Shown: positions 46,001-52,339 of the stretch, in pieces | How the letters are laid out: every line of letters begins with the position of its first letter | Numbering within the stretch: the first letter of the stretch is position 1 | NCBI RefSeq assembly: GCF_964355755.1 | Contig: NC_092678.1 | Span: 8,220,922 to 8,284,921, forward strand | Length of the DNA stretch: 64,000 nucleotides | DNA from: Antedon mediterranea | Lineage: Eukaryota > Echinodermata > Crinoidea > Comatulida > Antedonidae | Reading direction: 5' to 3' | Position numbers and translations under genes: made by a program | Notes under the pieces: generated by a model | The model's input: the letters and a program-made list of their open reading frames with translations, nothing else | What the model was told of the DNA's origin: nothing | Databases searched by the model: none

Positions 46001-49000
46001 TTTGAAATGTAAAATTGCCTATGCACAGGTAGAATTTCTGGGGCATAAGATTGGTAATGGAGAAATTAGACCCATGATTGATAAGGTTGAGGCTGTGGAA
46101 AAGTTCCCCAGACCTTTGTCTAAGAAACAAGTCCGATCATTTCTCGGATTACCTGGCTATTACAGAAAATTTGTACAGAACTATGCCGATATTGCTAAGC
46201 CATTGATTGATTTAACTTTAAAGAGTAAAAGTAATACCGTTAAGTGGAATGAACAATGTGAAAATGCCTTTGTAACTTTAAAGAAACGACTTACTGTGAT
46301 AATGTATTAAAAGCCCCAAATTTTGATAAGATGTTTATATTGCAAACCGATGCCTCAAATTATGGCATAGGTGCAGTGCTGAGCCAAATAGATGGTGAGG
46401 GTAATGATTATCCCATTGTGTACTTAAGTAGAAAGTTATCTGTACATGAGCAGAGATATTCTGTGCCAGAAAAAGAGTGCCTCTCTATTGTTTGGGCTAT
46501 CAATAAACTTAAGTATTATCTGTATGGTTGTGAATTTCAAGTTCATACTGACCACCAGGCATTGAGATGGATGGACTCAATGAAGGGTGCCAATGTTAGA
46601 CTTATGAGATGGGCTCTGTTTTTACAAGGATATAAATTTAAAGTTATTTACAAGAAAGGATCATTAAATGGAAATGCAGATGGATTAAGCCGTGCATAAT
46701 AATATTATAGAGGTGTTATTTGTAGATAGTTTATAGTAAAATGGTTTTATATGTTAAATTTTTGGAAAGATTGACACAATCTTTTTTCCAAAAAGGGGAA
46801 TGTCATATTATTTATGTTGTGATTTTCTGTGTTTAGAGAAGGATGCTTTAGACCAGGTCCGCCTTATATTATTAGCCAATCAAAATCGTATAATTTTTGG
46901 AGGGAAAATGTTATCCTCCTCTGAAGCCTAAAATTTGCATATCCAGTATAAAAGTAGAATGTAATAGATATTAGAGGAGAAGAGAGATTAAGATCAGAGT
47001 AGATAAACGGAAAGATGATAAAGAAAATAAGGCTTGACTGGTAGTAAGATGTATTAATCGAGTTACAAGGAATAAAAGTTCTAGTTGAGTTAAATATACT
47101 TTTTGTATGAGTTATCATTCAGTGACAGCTGTGTACGTCGCGTGGAAATATATACGCCTGAGAAAGCTCGGAACCAACTAAAATAAATATTCACTACAGT
47201 ACAATTAACCAGATAATTATATTTAAAATTCATGCCTGTACCTGAGCTTTATGAAGGTCTGGCATGACCTTTCTATAGAAATTCTAGAGGTTGAAGGGTA
47301 GATTGTATGATATTAAACACAAAAAATATATTTGTAAAACCGTAATAAAATTGAATAAGAGGTGTGCCGTTGTAGAAGGGAATGGAACTGTAAGAGCTCT
47401 GACATGACTTACAACCTGGTGGTTTGTCAGTTTATGACTTTTTGGGTGGGTTGAAATTAACGTGAAGGGGGATATTTTAGGGCAGCTGACATGACCTTTC
47501 CGATCTCATTTTTTTTTTTTCCGGCCTGACTTTGTCAGTGTTATGTCCTCACACACTTCTATGTGTGTACCAAGTTTGGTCCATGGGTAAATAAACCGGT
47601 TTTTAAGAGGGTCTGAAGACTAGACCCGACCCCGGGGTCAGACGGACAAACTTGTTTGTCTTTATTAAAAACATTAATGGTTCAAACCTCCTGCGTGGAA
47701 AGCGGTGAAATCATATTTTACCGACTCGCAGACTATAAATTGTATGGCTATTGGGTTTTTTTTAATTATTGGGTTTACATATTCTGTTTCTTAATTTGGA
47801 GGAAGCCTATACTTGCTTCTCATTTTATATATTTTAATCGATGTGTGGCACAATCAACCTGTTTTTTTATAAACTGATTTGATAACTATTTTGATTTCAG
47901 ATGAAATGTTTAAAAGCTTATTAACAGACCAGAAAAACATATTCAAAGAACCGAAAATGAGACCACCAACATGGAGATCAGATACGGAAATACCTTATGA
48001 TATTTCACAGATGTTTACCGATCCATTACTATATACTACTGAAATAAGGGAAGCAAGAAAAAAACTCACATCACTCCAACAATTAATGGACATTTTAAAG
48101 TCCAAAGATTCATGTAAAGTATTGATTACAGGTAATGGGGGAATTGGTAAGACAACGTTACTTAAATATTTATCTTATACCTGGGCAACCGATGCTGATG
48201 CCACGTTTGCTGGTAAAATACTATTTCTTGTAGACGTAAGAGACATCGAGGCAGGGCAAACAATCACAGATATAATAGTTGGTATAATTAAACGGGGAAA
48301 GTTTTATAAACACCAAGATCCTCATAAAAATACAATAGCTATAAATACATTTATAGAAAAATACAATAGAGATTTTGTTATTTTGATTGATGGATTAGAT
48401 GAGTTGAAACCTGGGGTAGATAATTTAATGTTTCACAATGATGAACTCGAAGACAGCACAGTTATTCTTACTTCACGGCCGGGATTTACATCAACGTTAC
48501 ATAAACATTATGATATACATGTGAAAGTAGAGGGATTCAATACAGAAAGCATAAAGCATTATATCAAAAGATATTTCAAATTTATCGAAAAGCATGAAAT
48601 AGGCCAGTTATTGATTAACCACTTTAAACTTAATTCACCTAATGTTACTATTTGGGGTGGTGAGCATAAACACATATTTGAACTCTTTTCATCACCTCTT
48701 TTGCTACTTAAAATGTGTACTATGTGGCAACACCACCAAGTAATTCCCAATGATTTTCAAGATTTTTTTAAAGAAATTGTTCGTTTGATTTTAAATCAGT
48801 ACATTAACAGAGGTGATAATAGACATAATATTAAAGCGATAGCAGACTTAGACAACATTCCGCCTGAATACAAACAAGCAATTATGATATTAGGAAACAT
48901 TAGTTACATTAGTTTAAAGAAAAATGAACTTTATTTTACTCAGAAAGCATTAGTAAGCTTAGGCAATGGAAGCTTAGTTGACTTACCGCTGAAATTAGGA

Positions 49001-50848
49001 TTTGTTTACGAAGATGACTTTACTAGTGTTCAGGATAATTTTGTTGCGACTTACCGATTTCAACTTAGGCTATTGTCAGAGATACTAGCTGGATTTTACT
49101 TGTCTAACAATATTGATACTTTAGATTTCGAAGAATTCGAGAAATTAAGGACGAACGAGTATTTACACATGACAAGAGCACTAACTATTAGTTTTCTAGG
49201 TCCCAATGCAGACACATTATTGAAACACTGGCTGGGGAATAGGGCGTCAAACTATTACTCCCTTTCAAAATATCTTAAATATGTAGGTCAAAAGCACGAA
49301 GGAAAAGTATTGATATCATTGATTGATAATATTTCTCAAGACATGAAAATACATGTTGATCATTTAACAAATTCCTTTAAAACATACTTTAATGGTGATG
49401 ATTCGCACTTATTCCAACTTCTTAAATTGTTTACAGATGAACTTACAAAAGACTCGGATAATGTATTAAATTATATCACATCAAAAATAAATAAATCAAA
49501 TAAAAAGACTTCTGAAAATGTGTGTAGGTTTGTAGCTCACATGTCCATCATATTACAATTATACCTTGATGACCGTGTGCATGCCAATAATGACATGCCG
49601 GCATTGGGTAATGAATATTTGATCAGACTAATTGAAAAGTGGGGGGATACAGCTCTTGACATTCTCTCAAATGAATGGAATCAATACCATTTAGGTAAAG
49701 AAATACGTTATTTTGTGTTTTATGAAGACGACGAATATAGGAAGACTACTGGCTTACAGATGTGCAGATTATTTCAAAACTTTCCTAACTTAGAAGTTCT
49801 TCAAATGAGTCTTTCCTGGTATAATAGTACATTACAAGGTCAACGCATTGATTCAATGATAAATGAATGCAAAAACAGTAAAGCATTTGCTAAATTAAAG
49901 AGATTTAGAATCCCGTTTCAAAATCTTCAATATATCAATGGAGCTTTATTAGGTCACATCATAAAAATTTCTGAAGATTTAGAATATTTGGATTTGTTTA
50001 ATTGTACATTATCAAGCTCTCAAATTGTTGATATGCTTAATGAAGTAAATATAAACATTTTCAAATCAAAAGGATATTTTATCAATTTAGAGCTAAATGA
50101 TCTTTCAAATATTGATAGTGATTCACTTGCAAATGTTATCAATGCGTTAAAAGTATATGATCAAAAAAAATCTGAATTGTCTTGGTTTCGTTATAATTTG
50201 ACCCCCAAACAATTACATAATCTTTTAAAATCACATTGGCGTTACAGATTTAGATGGAATAGACTTGTTTTGGATGATATCGATCTATCATCAATTGACG
50301 GAAGTACATTAGCTAATATATTTATAATATTCCCAGACTTAGTACATCTTTCTATGAATGATTGTAATATAAAAGGTGTCGCAGTTAACGGAATGCTAAA
50401 TGAGTGTTATAAAAACAATATTATTAAAAACGATTTGAATATTCTACAACGAAATATCAGTGATAGCTCATCAATCCTATCATTTATATTGAAGATGAAA
50501 AATAATAACATAACATTAGAAGTTAAAGAGTTTGAACATTATCTAATAACTTGTTATCGACATATATATAGATATATTGAAATACATATTTTTAAAGATG
50601 CCATCATGACATATTTTATAGGGTTGATGATGACTGTTATTTTTCGCCTCCTTTTTGAAAGACAGAGACAAAATCAATATAAAAAAAACAAAAAAAAACG
50701 TTATTCTTCTTATTTTTATTCATTCTTCATTTCTTTATTTTTTTCATTCCTTCTTACTATGATTTTGGCTATTTTTTTACATAACTATATTTCTTTTGCC
50801 ATAATTTTTTTTTTACCTTTAGGTACTTTATATATAAATAGTTTGTAG
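27504..50848 (+). CDS. Four-DED, transmembrane, NACHT-LRR receptor-like gene
   Basis: Predicted NLR-type sensor. Coding exons: 27504-28032, 35935-36483, 36920-37003, 37247-37327, 47901-50848; total 4191 nt, 1396 aa plus stop, all introns phase 1 with GT-AG ends. Order: DED-like domains at about 8-88, 98-175, 182-265 and 278-357; a basic linker 360-387; a hydrophobic span 393-410; NACHT with Walker A GNGGIGKTTL (about 491) and Walker B FVILIDGLDEL (about 573), then VILTSRPGF; a helical region; degenerate ribonuclease-inhibitor-type LRRs (about 1035-1260); and hydrophobic C-terminal segments from about 1314. NACHT ATPases oligomerise on ligand sensing and death folds recruit caspases or adaptors; the role here is inferred. 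The family is expanded in invertebrate deuterostomes. Introns 1 and 4 are filled by transposons. The exon chain is inferred from phase and splice sites. Confidence 0.85.
28440..28692 (-). pseudogene. RTE-like LINE, 3' part (left of the LTR element)
   Basis: The minus-strand frame shows HIARRDDNRWTKRLNEWQP, GRRRRGRQKRRWRDDI and WERSARNRTKWKQLEKAF, the end-of-ORF signature of RTE-like LINEs. The 3' end is a short ATGAG/TCTCA pentamer tail at 28448-28473. It continues at 34667-35450 on the other side of the LTR retrotransposon, which duplicated CCTGC when it inserted. Confidence 0.85.
28693..29149 (-). repeat. 3' LTR of the 28.7-34.7 kb element
   Basis: On the plus strand it starts TGTCACGAACTCC and ends TTATTACA. 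Contains a direct duplication of CCTCTAATCCAA near 28905. Same length and sequence as the other LTR. Confidence 0.95.
29377..30663 (-). CDS. Reverse transcriptase-RNase H ORF
   Basis: 428 codons shown from the first Met, but the open frame extends upstream to the A10 run at 30690-30699, in -1 relative to the Gag-integrase ORF. RT: VPKPDGTARFCVNYKKVN, ITKLDLCKGYWQVPL (first Asp), YLPFGLHGAPATFQRMMD, AYMDDLVIFS (catalytic YMDD), LGLTGYYRKFI. RNase H: LQTDASDRGLGAVLSQ (Asp), IEKECLAIKW (Glu), IVTDHQPLKWL (Asp). No integrase follows; the ORF ends at GNADGLSRKPLT close to the 3' LTR. All catalytic residues are intact, and the annotated Met is probably not the natural start. Confidence 0.93.
   Translation of the reverse strand: MNLGVHPVRLIRAYPIPQAKLGKVKEEIESMLELGVIEESHSPWSSPYIMVPKPDGTARFCVNYKKVNSLSKFDAYPMPRIDEIIGRVGPAKFITKLDLCKGYWQVPLTERSKPYTAFSTPMGLYQFKYLPFGLHGAPATFQRMMDQLLRKKESYAAAYMDDLVIFSPDWESHIHHLRDIFRTLKQANLTVKPAKCSFAHSKVHYLGYVVGEGMIRPQKTKVEAVVQWEKPKTKKDVKSFLGLTGYYRKFIPNYADIAAPLTDLTGKKHPDKIKWTPECEDALVKLKQALCSDPVLRNPDFNAEFILQTDASDRGLGAVLSQLGPDGTDHPVLYLSRKMFPREQNYATIEKECLAIKWAVESLRYYLLGRKFKIVTDHQPLKWLVEMKETNKRLTRWSLDLQPYCFTVVHRRGISNGNADGLSRKPLT
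30681..33872 (-). CDS. Gag-protease-integrase polyprotein
   Basis: 1063 codons, minus strand. N-terminal charged, Gln/Met- and Arg/Glu-rich coiled coil (residues 60-145); Gag capsid-like region to about 340; zinc knuckle CRRCKKVGHIERFC (about 360, CX2CX4HX4C); aspartic protease LIDSGCDMTLV (about 414; DSG active site). Integrase: zinc-binding region with AGHLGRKKT and CNTCENC (about 661-700), core Asp in AMDIVGP (about 722), Asp in TDQGSNF (about 780), Glu in GLVERFNGT (about 817), and a GPY/F-type module WQGPYKVLRKLGPVNYEVE (about 957). All catalytic residues are present. It ends in a ten-A run where the frame is lost (30690-30699); the RT frame follows in -1. Confidence 0.93.
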   Translation of the reverse strand: MADKQSTTRSGREYSGGDETDSDVESVQSIQPEQQAEESGPTSGHNPTGADSFSKDFLLLMQQQMQQQNIMMQQMMKQQERSRQEDNERRREDIEKQERLRKEDMERQERLRREDMEKQQALVMALMDKQKDSEEKRLKDIMRLKEVQIAKLSDSDDIENYLTTFERIANTYEWRKEHWVVKLIPHLTGKARAAYASLPVTESNQYDIVKKAILQRYDITEETYRQRFRSIKKKSEESYREMYVRLKDLFTKWARPADKSKDDLAEIVILEQLIDIMPTGVQIWVKEHKPDSGLNAAELADNYFQARKGIDFEKKFQNRKHENRNNQEKTVKGTPEVDSKGNNNPPDNFHKSQSDARQPLVCRRCKKVGHIERFCRSKDGFLSTKTDTVSKPCTPYICRGLVEGCDCEILIDSGCDMTLVHSDLVAAKKINRAEQAKITCRCVHDHVQAYPTAFVNIKVNNEDHNLLVGVCSDLPRDVILGRDFPKFRDLLGKGDKNHDRHSFVATRDHARKEKLREENELKSEKASGVISHQLDDVVNFQEEFGHLDGQILSDNPPKEKVHKTRSEKRKVRKEFAKTKEAQSSQDSELDILDIGRDKIKDYQVKDRTLISLREQMLVQKDDDTIKIVCKDGILFRLVFTKHQIEPIEQLVSHDIPLAGHLGRKKTLDRIKQRFFWPGIRKDVTEYCNTCENCQKTSKYKTKLKAPMIPMPIISEPFRRIAMDIVGPLARSKTGNKYVLVICDYATRYPEAIPLRSIEAPKIADELIKLFSRVGVPTEILTDQGSNFTSKLLSQIYKLLSIKGLTTSPYHPQTDGLVERFNGTLKAMIRKFVQDDPREWDKLLPYLLFAYREVPQESTGFSPFELLYGWKVRGPLDIMKEMWTGTVTGPQSVVSHVVKMRDRLTSMKDLVQENIELSQTRQKQKYDQKSVCREFSPGDEVLLLLPSSNDALEAKWQGPYKVLRKLGPVNYEVETNDKRKKSKVYHINLLKQFHRRTIEAMLAINNVTGQDEGQDKDISWSNISSSNLTLDSGEGLDESQLSDLAEVFSEFDSVLQDKPKKKLL
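30690..30699 (-). promoter_or_regulatory. Candidate -1 ribosomal frameshift site (A10)
   Basis: Ten consecutive A on the minus strand at the junction of the integrase and RT frames. The upstream frame ends eight codons or fewer past the run at a TAA, while the RT frame is open through it in -1. A-rich heptamers of this kind are slippery. A homopolymer sequencing error or an element-specific indel would look the same. Confidence 0.45.
34210..34666 (-). repeat. 5' LTR of the 28.7-34.7 kb element
   Basis: Identical by eye to 28693-29149. As the 5' LTR on the minus strand, it should hold the element's promoter; no TATA box was assigned. Confidence 0.95.
34667..35450 (-). pseudogene. RTE-like LINE, RT part (right of the LTR element)
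   Basis: Minus-strand translation from 35445: GVRQGDTISPKIFTAAVED, LRFADDVALTT (catalytic DD), LQMHKGKTKFM, then a thumb region and YGAETWATTKEMEQKL, IRDRVKHSEIRKR and LKWRWAG, which reads on into the fragment at 28692. Two TAA codons (35029-35031 and 35023-35025) stand where a YKYLG motif would place its tyrosines. Sequence upstream of motif GVRQGD is absent: 5'-truncated. Confidence 0.85.
35935..36483 (+). CDS. Exon 2: DED-like domains 3-4
   Basis: Begins after TTTTATTTTCTCAG and ends before GTAAGT. Translated: LTINQFTQLECIVADWF, IKVLYEDLVP, SMMDLLNLLHTHQQL and a GIWDRI end form one death fold. FSEYRQKVIRLGYNMSP, EDSWSLIMDLERNKFL and VKMLQKNGVNHVINAL form another, with the SW.LI..LE...FLS block typical of a DED fourth helix. 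It is phase 1 at both ends, so the exon can be included or skipped without breaking frame. Similarity to exon 1 suggests a duplicated two-domain unit. Confidence 0.8.
36920..37003 (+). CDS. Exon 3: short basic linker
   Basis: 84 nt (phase 1-1) between TGATTTCAG and GGTATT. It codes for about 28 residues with a Lys-rich centre (TAKKKEKIIDSKFE), bridging the DED block and the membrane segment. It has no domain of its own. It would act as a cytosolic positive-inside stretch if the next exon is a membrane anchor. Supported only by splice sites, phase and position. Confidence 0.6.
37247..37327 (+). CDS. Exon 4: single transmembrane segment
   Basis: 81 nt (phase 1-1) between TTGGAATTAG and GTAACT. 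It codes for DQLNIWIAVSTFLLGLILLG followed by WRQEVTT: about 17-18 uninterrupted hydrophobic residues capped by Trp-Arg, the appearance of a membrane helix. In-frame with both neighbours. Because NACHT proteins are usually cytosolic, this exon may be alternatively spliced. Supported by composition and phase, not by homology. Confidence 0.6.
37490..38065. repeat. Diverged tandem repeat of about 130-142 bp in NACHT intron 4
   Basis: The block TGACAAAATA(T/C)(C/G)A(G/T)GT(C/T)G followed by AAAGGTCAT recurs near 37752, 37894 and 38025, with TTTCACCCCAT and CATGGACC/AATGAACTA blocks before each. At least three units plus a degenerate one at the left. Inverted relatives lie at 47220-47640. Confidence 0.7.
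38400..39540. other. Intronic stretch with little recognisable content
   Basis: No open frame or RNA gene. 39180-39370 (GGTGTTTTAACGTAACCTTTCC, then a GGGTGAGATGGGGGTAATATT block) looks like another diverged inverted copy of the 37.5-38.1 kb repeat. The rest is unassigned. Confidence 0.4.
39548..40902 (+). mobile_element. Helitron-like element, copy C
   Basis: Same left end (TCTATATATAAATTTACG) and same right hairpin ending CTAG followed by T as copies A and B, about 13 kb downstream and inside intron 4 of the NACHT gene. The hairpin arm has one mismatch (CTAGATAGTACGC). A GACA/GACC-rich tract at 40567-40611 (CAGACAGACCGACAGACAGA) and an adjacent TCGCGTCCACGCGA palindrome are not in the other copies. 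Confidence 0.65.
41179..41580 (+). repeat. 5' LTR of the 41.2-47.2 kb element
   Basis: TGTCATATTATTT ... ATTCACTACA. Contains CAGTATAAAAGTAG (41322), a plausible TATA box, and AATAAA-type signals near 41450 and 41561. Confidence 0.93.
42115..42796 (+). pseudogene. Gag, N-terminal part, frameshifted
   Basis: Opens with MTTLRSGKNIDKTMSEKDTR at 42115 and continues as a charged coiled coil to a stop at 42420. The capsid-like continuation (LKESDDIDIYFRTFEHLAEA, LAPELSGKARTAYASLTVKE) is in another frame (42395-42796). A second frame change near 42766 leads into the downstream ORF. The KARTAYASL segment matches the Gag of the first element (GKARAAYASLPV), so the two are related families. Confidence 0.85.
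42756..44663 (+). pseudogene. Gag C-terminus, protease and integrase, truncated
   Basis: 635-codon frame. Zinc knuckle CFNCKEKGHKIGDC at 43168-43210; protease-like MLRDSGCTQSAV near 43387 (DSG). Integrase zinc region AGHMGVEKTKSRI and CKVCKECQKV (44170-44280). The first core catalytic Asp is Tyr (FKRIAIYIVGP, near 44364), whereas the first element has MDIVGP; the second Asp is kept (HDQGTNF). A deletion in the CACCCCC-rich stretch near 44620 shifts the frame before the catalytic Glu, and the ORF stops at 44663. Confidence 0.88.
44690..45134 (+). pseudogene. Integrase C-terminal part with premature stop
   Basis: The open frame resumes near 44690 (WDNYIPPFLFAYREVPS), runs through LLYGREVRGPLSLLKSN, and reaches the GPY/F-type module DSKWQGPFTVTKKVNDVNYEI. 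An in-frame TAA at 45090-45092 interrupts that module; the frame then stays open through QILHVNMLKRWY into the RT region. Confidence 0.85.
45093..46310 (+). pseudogene. Reverse transcriptase domain
   Basis: Polymerase motifs are complete: LDSMLAMGIIEPTVSAYAAP, IRMVTDFRSLNK, ITTLDLTKGFYQVPL, VLPFGMQNSSSTFQRLMD, AYIDDICIYS (YIDD), SFLGLPGYYRKFV. A one-base loss near 46290 shifts the frame just before RNase H and gives a stop at 46310. The RT begins about 200 residues after the GPY/F module, so integrase clearly precedes RT. Confidence 0.9.
46293..46699 (+). pseudogene. RNase H domain
   Basis: In a different frame from RT. LQTDASNYGIGAVLSQIDGE (Asp), PEKECLSIVWAINKL (Glu) and VHTDHQALRWMDSM (Asp) are all present, ending GNADGLSRA at 46699, about 90 bp before the purine tract and 3' LTR. 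Confidence 0.9.
46801..47198 (+). repeat. 3' LTR of the 41.2-47.2 kb element
   Basis: Matches the 5' LTR except GATTTTCTG for GATTCTCTG and loss of one AAAT unit near the end. AATAAA motifs here could terminate host transcripts passing through the intron. Confidence 0.93.
47220..47640 (-). repeat. Inverted copy of the 37.5-38.2 kb intronic repeat
   Basis: On the minus strand it reads CCGGTTTATTTACCCATGGACC, then ATAGAAGTGTGTGAGGACATAA, and later TTCAACCTCTAGAATTTC, the same blocks in the same order as 37668-38215 on the plus strand. It starts directly after the GTACA duplication of the LTR element. Confidence 0.7.
47901..50848 (+). CDS. Exon 5: NACHT NTPase, LRR-like repeats, C-terminal membrane segments
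   Basis: A 2.9-kb exon from TTGATTTCAG to TAG at 50846-50848. NACHT core: LITGNGGIGKTTLLKYLSYT (Walker A), FLVDVRDI, FVILIDGLDELKP (Walker B with the D-x-x-D/E of NACHT), VILTSRPGF (sensor 1). After a helical region, segments such as LEYLDLFNCTLSSSQIVDML and LVHLSMNDCNIKGV have the spacing of ribonuclease-inhibitor-type LRRs, but few are clear. The end holds DAIMTYFIGLMMTVIFRLLF, a KKNKKKR basic loop, then an aromatic/Leu-rich hydrophobic stretch of about 45 residues: two or three possible membrane helices. Long single NACHT exons are typical of NLRs. Confidence 0.95.
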
Positions 50849-50854
50849 AAAGTA

Positions 50855-50860
50855 AATAAA
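50855..50860 (+). terminator. Candidate polyadenylation signal of the NACHT gene
   Basis: AATAAA lies seven bases after the stop codon; cleavage 10-30 bp downstream would give a very short 3' UTR. Further AT-rich sequence downstream could hold other signals. Confidence 0.4.
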
Positions 50861-51143
50861 ATGTATAATAACAATAATAATTGGAGACTTATAATATCCA
50901 CCACACACATAAACACAGATTGTTTTTCATCATTAAGGATATCAATTATTTATTGGTTGATTAATTTAGGGTGATTGGTATGTCTGGCACAGGTTAATTT
51001 ATCACTGATAATGTATTAATTGTCTACACTTTTACTGTTATTTGATGATGAAATCAAGTTTTGTTTTATTTACGGATGCATCTCTTGCAGAACAAAATTG
51101 AGAAGTCTTATGCATATTAAATATGTTCGTGTCTTACTATTAC
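50861..51143. other. Short intergenic stretch
   Basis: AT-rich sequence between the NACHT gene end and a MITE; no gene recognised. Confidence 0.5.
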
Positions 51144-51455
51144 TTAAAGATGTATTGTCCCCCAAATACATGAAAAATGAAGAATAATTAAATCAGACTT
51201 ATATAATATGTTATTTTGTAGGGAAAAAAAACTTGTAAAATGACAAAATAATGGTTAAATTAAACAAAAAATCCATTGGCTGGCAGTCAATTTGACCATT
51301 TTTTGCTTTAAATTACATTTTTTTTTTCAGGTAAATACATTTTTTTTTCGATCCAATTTTTGGTCAAAGTGGATAACTATTATGTTATATTAAAATGGAA
51401 TTTTCCATAAAACAATTTTAAGAATTATTTTTTCAGAGGGACAATACATCTTTAA
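51144..51455. mobile_element. 312-bp MITE with TTAA or TA ends
   Basis: TTAAAGATGTATTGTCCC at the left is matched by GGGACAATACATCTTTAA at the right, an 18-bp perfect inverted pair. Reading TTAA as the duplication would make it piggyBac-like; reading TA would make it mariner-like. The interior is AT-rich and noncoding. Confidence 0.8.
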
Positions 51456-51791
51456 AAGTTAACCCTATAAATCTAATTATAATTAAATCTATTATTCCAT
51501 TTCCGAAACAAAAAACAATTATTATTACTACGCTGCTACAAACTAGTTACGTATAGCCAGGATATGCCTGCCAACCTTTTTCATACATAACTTACAGCAA
51601 TATTGTGTGAAAATATTTTGTGTGAAGATGGTTCCAAAAAAAAAATTACAATTGAAGTCTTTTTAAAATAAGGGCGCAAACAGTTGTTCTCAATCAACTT
51701 TTACCTTTGTGCTGAAAATAGACGACTTCACTAGACCCATGCTTTGCTATAGATTTATCAAATTTACTTCTTATTTTGTGGATTACACATT

Positions 51792-52109
51792 TGTCATAAT
51801 ATTATGCTTGTTGGTTTCCTCCTGTGTTTAAAGTATATAAGAATGTTTCATATTAGGTCTTTTGGAGAGACTAATTAGAAGCCCCCTAATTTGCATATGT
51901 ATAAATAGTAACATTATAGATATTAAGGAGAGCAGAGAATAACACTACTAGAAAGACGTATAGAGAAATAAATAAATGTAGCCTAGACCCAGATATTGTA
52001 TTAATTCTTAGAAGAATATTGTGTTACATGGTATAAGAAATAAAGTTATGGCTGTATATACTGTGATTGTGTGTCAGTCATTTGTCCAACTATAATATGT
52101 GTCATAGAA
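51792..52109 (+). mobile_element. Probable solo LTR related to the 41-47 kb element
   Basis: Starts TGTCATAATATTATG and contains TAATTTGCATATGTATAAATAG and ATAGATATTAAGGAGAGCAGAG, matching in order AAATTTGCATATCCAGTATAAA and ATAGATATTAGAGGAGAAGAGA of the LTR at 41179-41580. ACATT flanks both ends (51787-51791; 52110-52114). The right end is not a clean CA, so the boundary is uncertain. Confidence 0.5.
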
Positions 52110-52339
52110 ACATTTATGCTTGAGAACGCGCTACGCTCGGCAAACACATGCCAGCCTACCTTGCTGCTTTACTAAAACATTGCTTGTATTGATGTTTATT
52201 TGTGAAAACATTTAACCTAGTCTGGGTTCCAGACGGAGTTTTGTAAAAATATAAATATTTTTGCACATATGGCGTTTCATACGTGTATTACTTGAGTTTG
52301 GATACTCCAGACAAAAATCGCGGTCGAAATAAAAACACT

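Larger units (their letters stand above)
41179..47198 (+). mobile_element. Second Gmr1-like LTR retrotransposon, reading frames broken
   Basis: 6020 bp in sense orientation in NACHT intron 4. LTRs at 41179-41580 (402 bp) and 46801-47198 (398 bp) differ, by eye, by one C/T and one AAAT-type 4-bp indel. Target duplication GTACA (41174-41178; 47199-47203). Primer-binding site TGGTGGCAGCGGT at 41581-41593, the same as in the other element; purine tract AAAAAGGGGAA just before 46801. Order Gag, protease, integrase, RT, RNase H. At least five frame or stop lesions and a lost integrase Asp make it non-autonomous. Confidence 0.93.

Noticed and set aside
47656-47877. ORF just upstream of the NACHT exon as an extra exon
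   Set aside because: It contains no conserved motif, and the phase-1 acceptor at 47900 joins cleanly to exon 4 without it.
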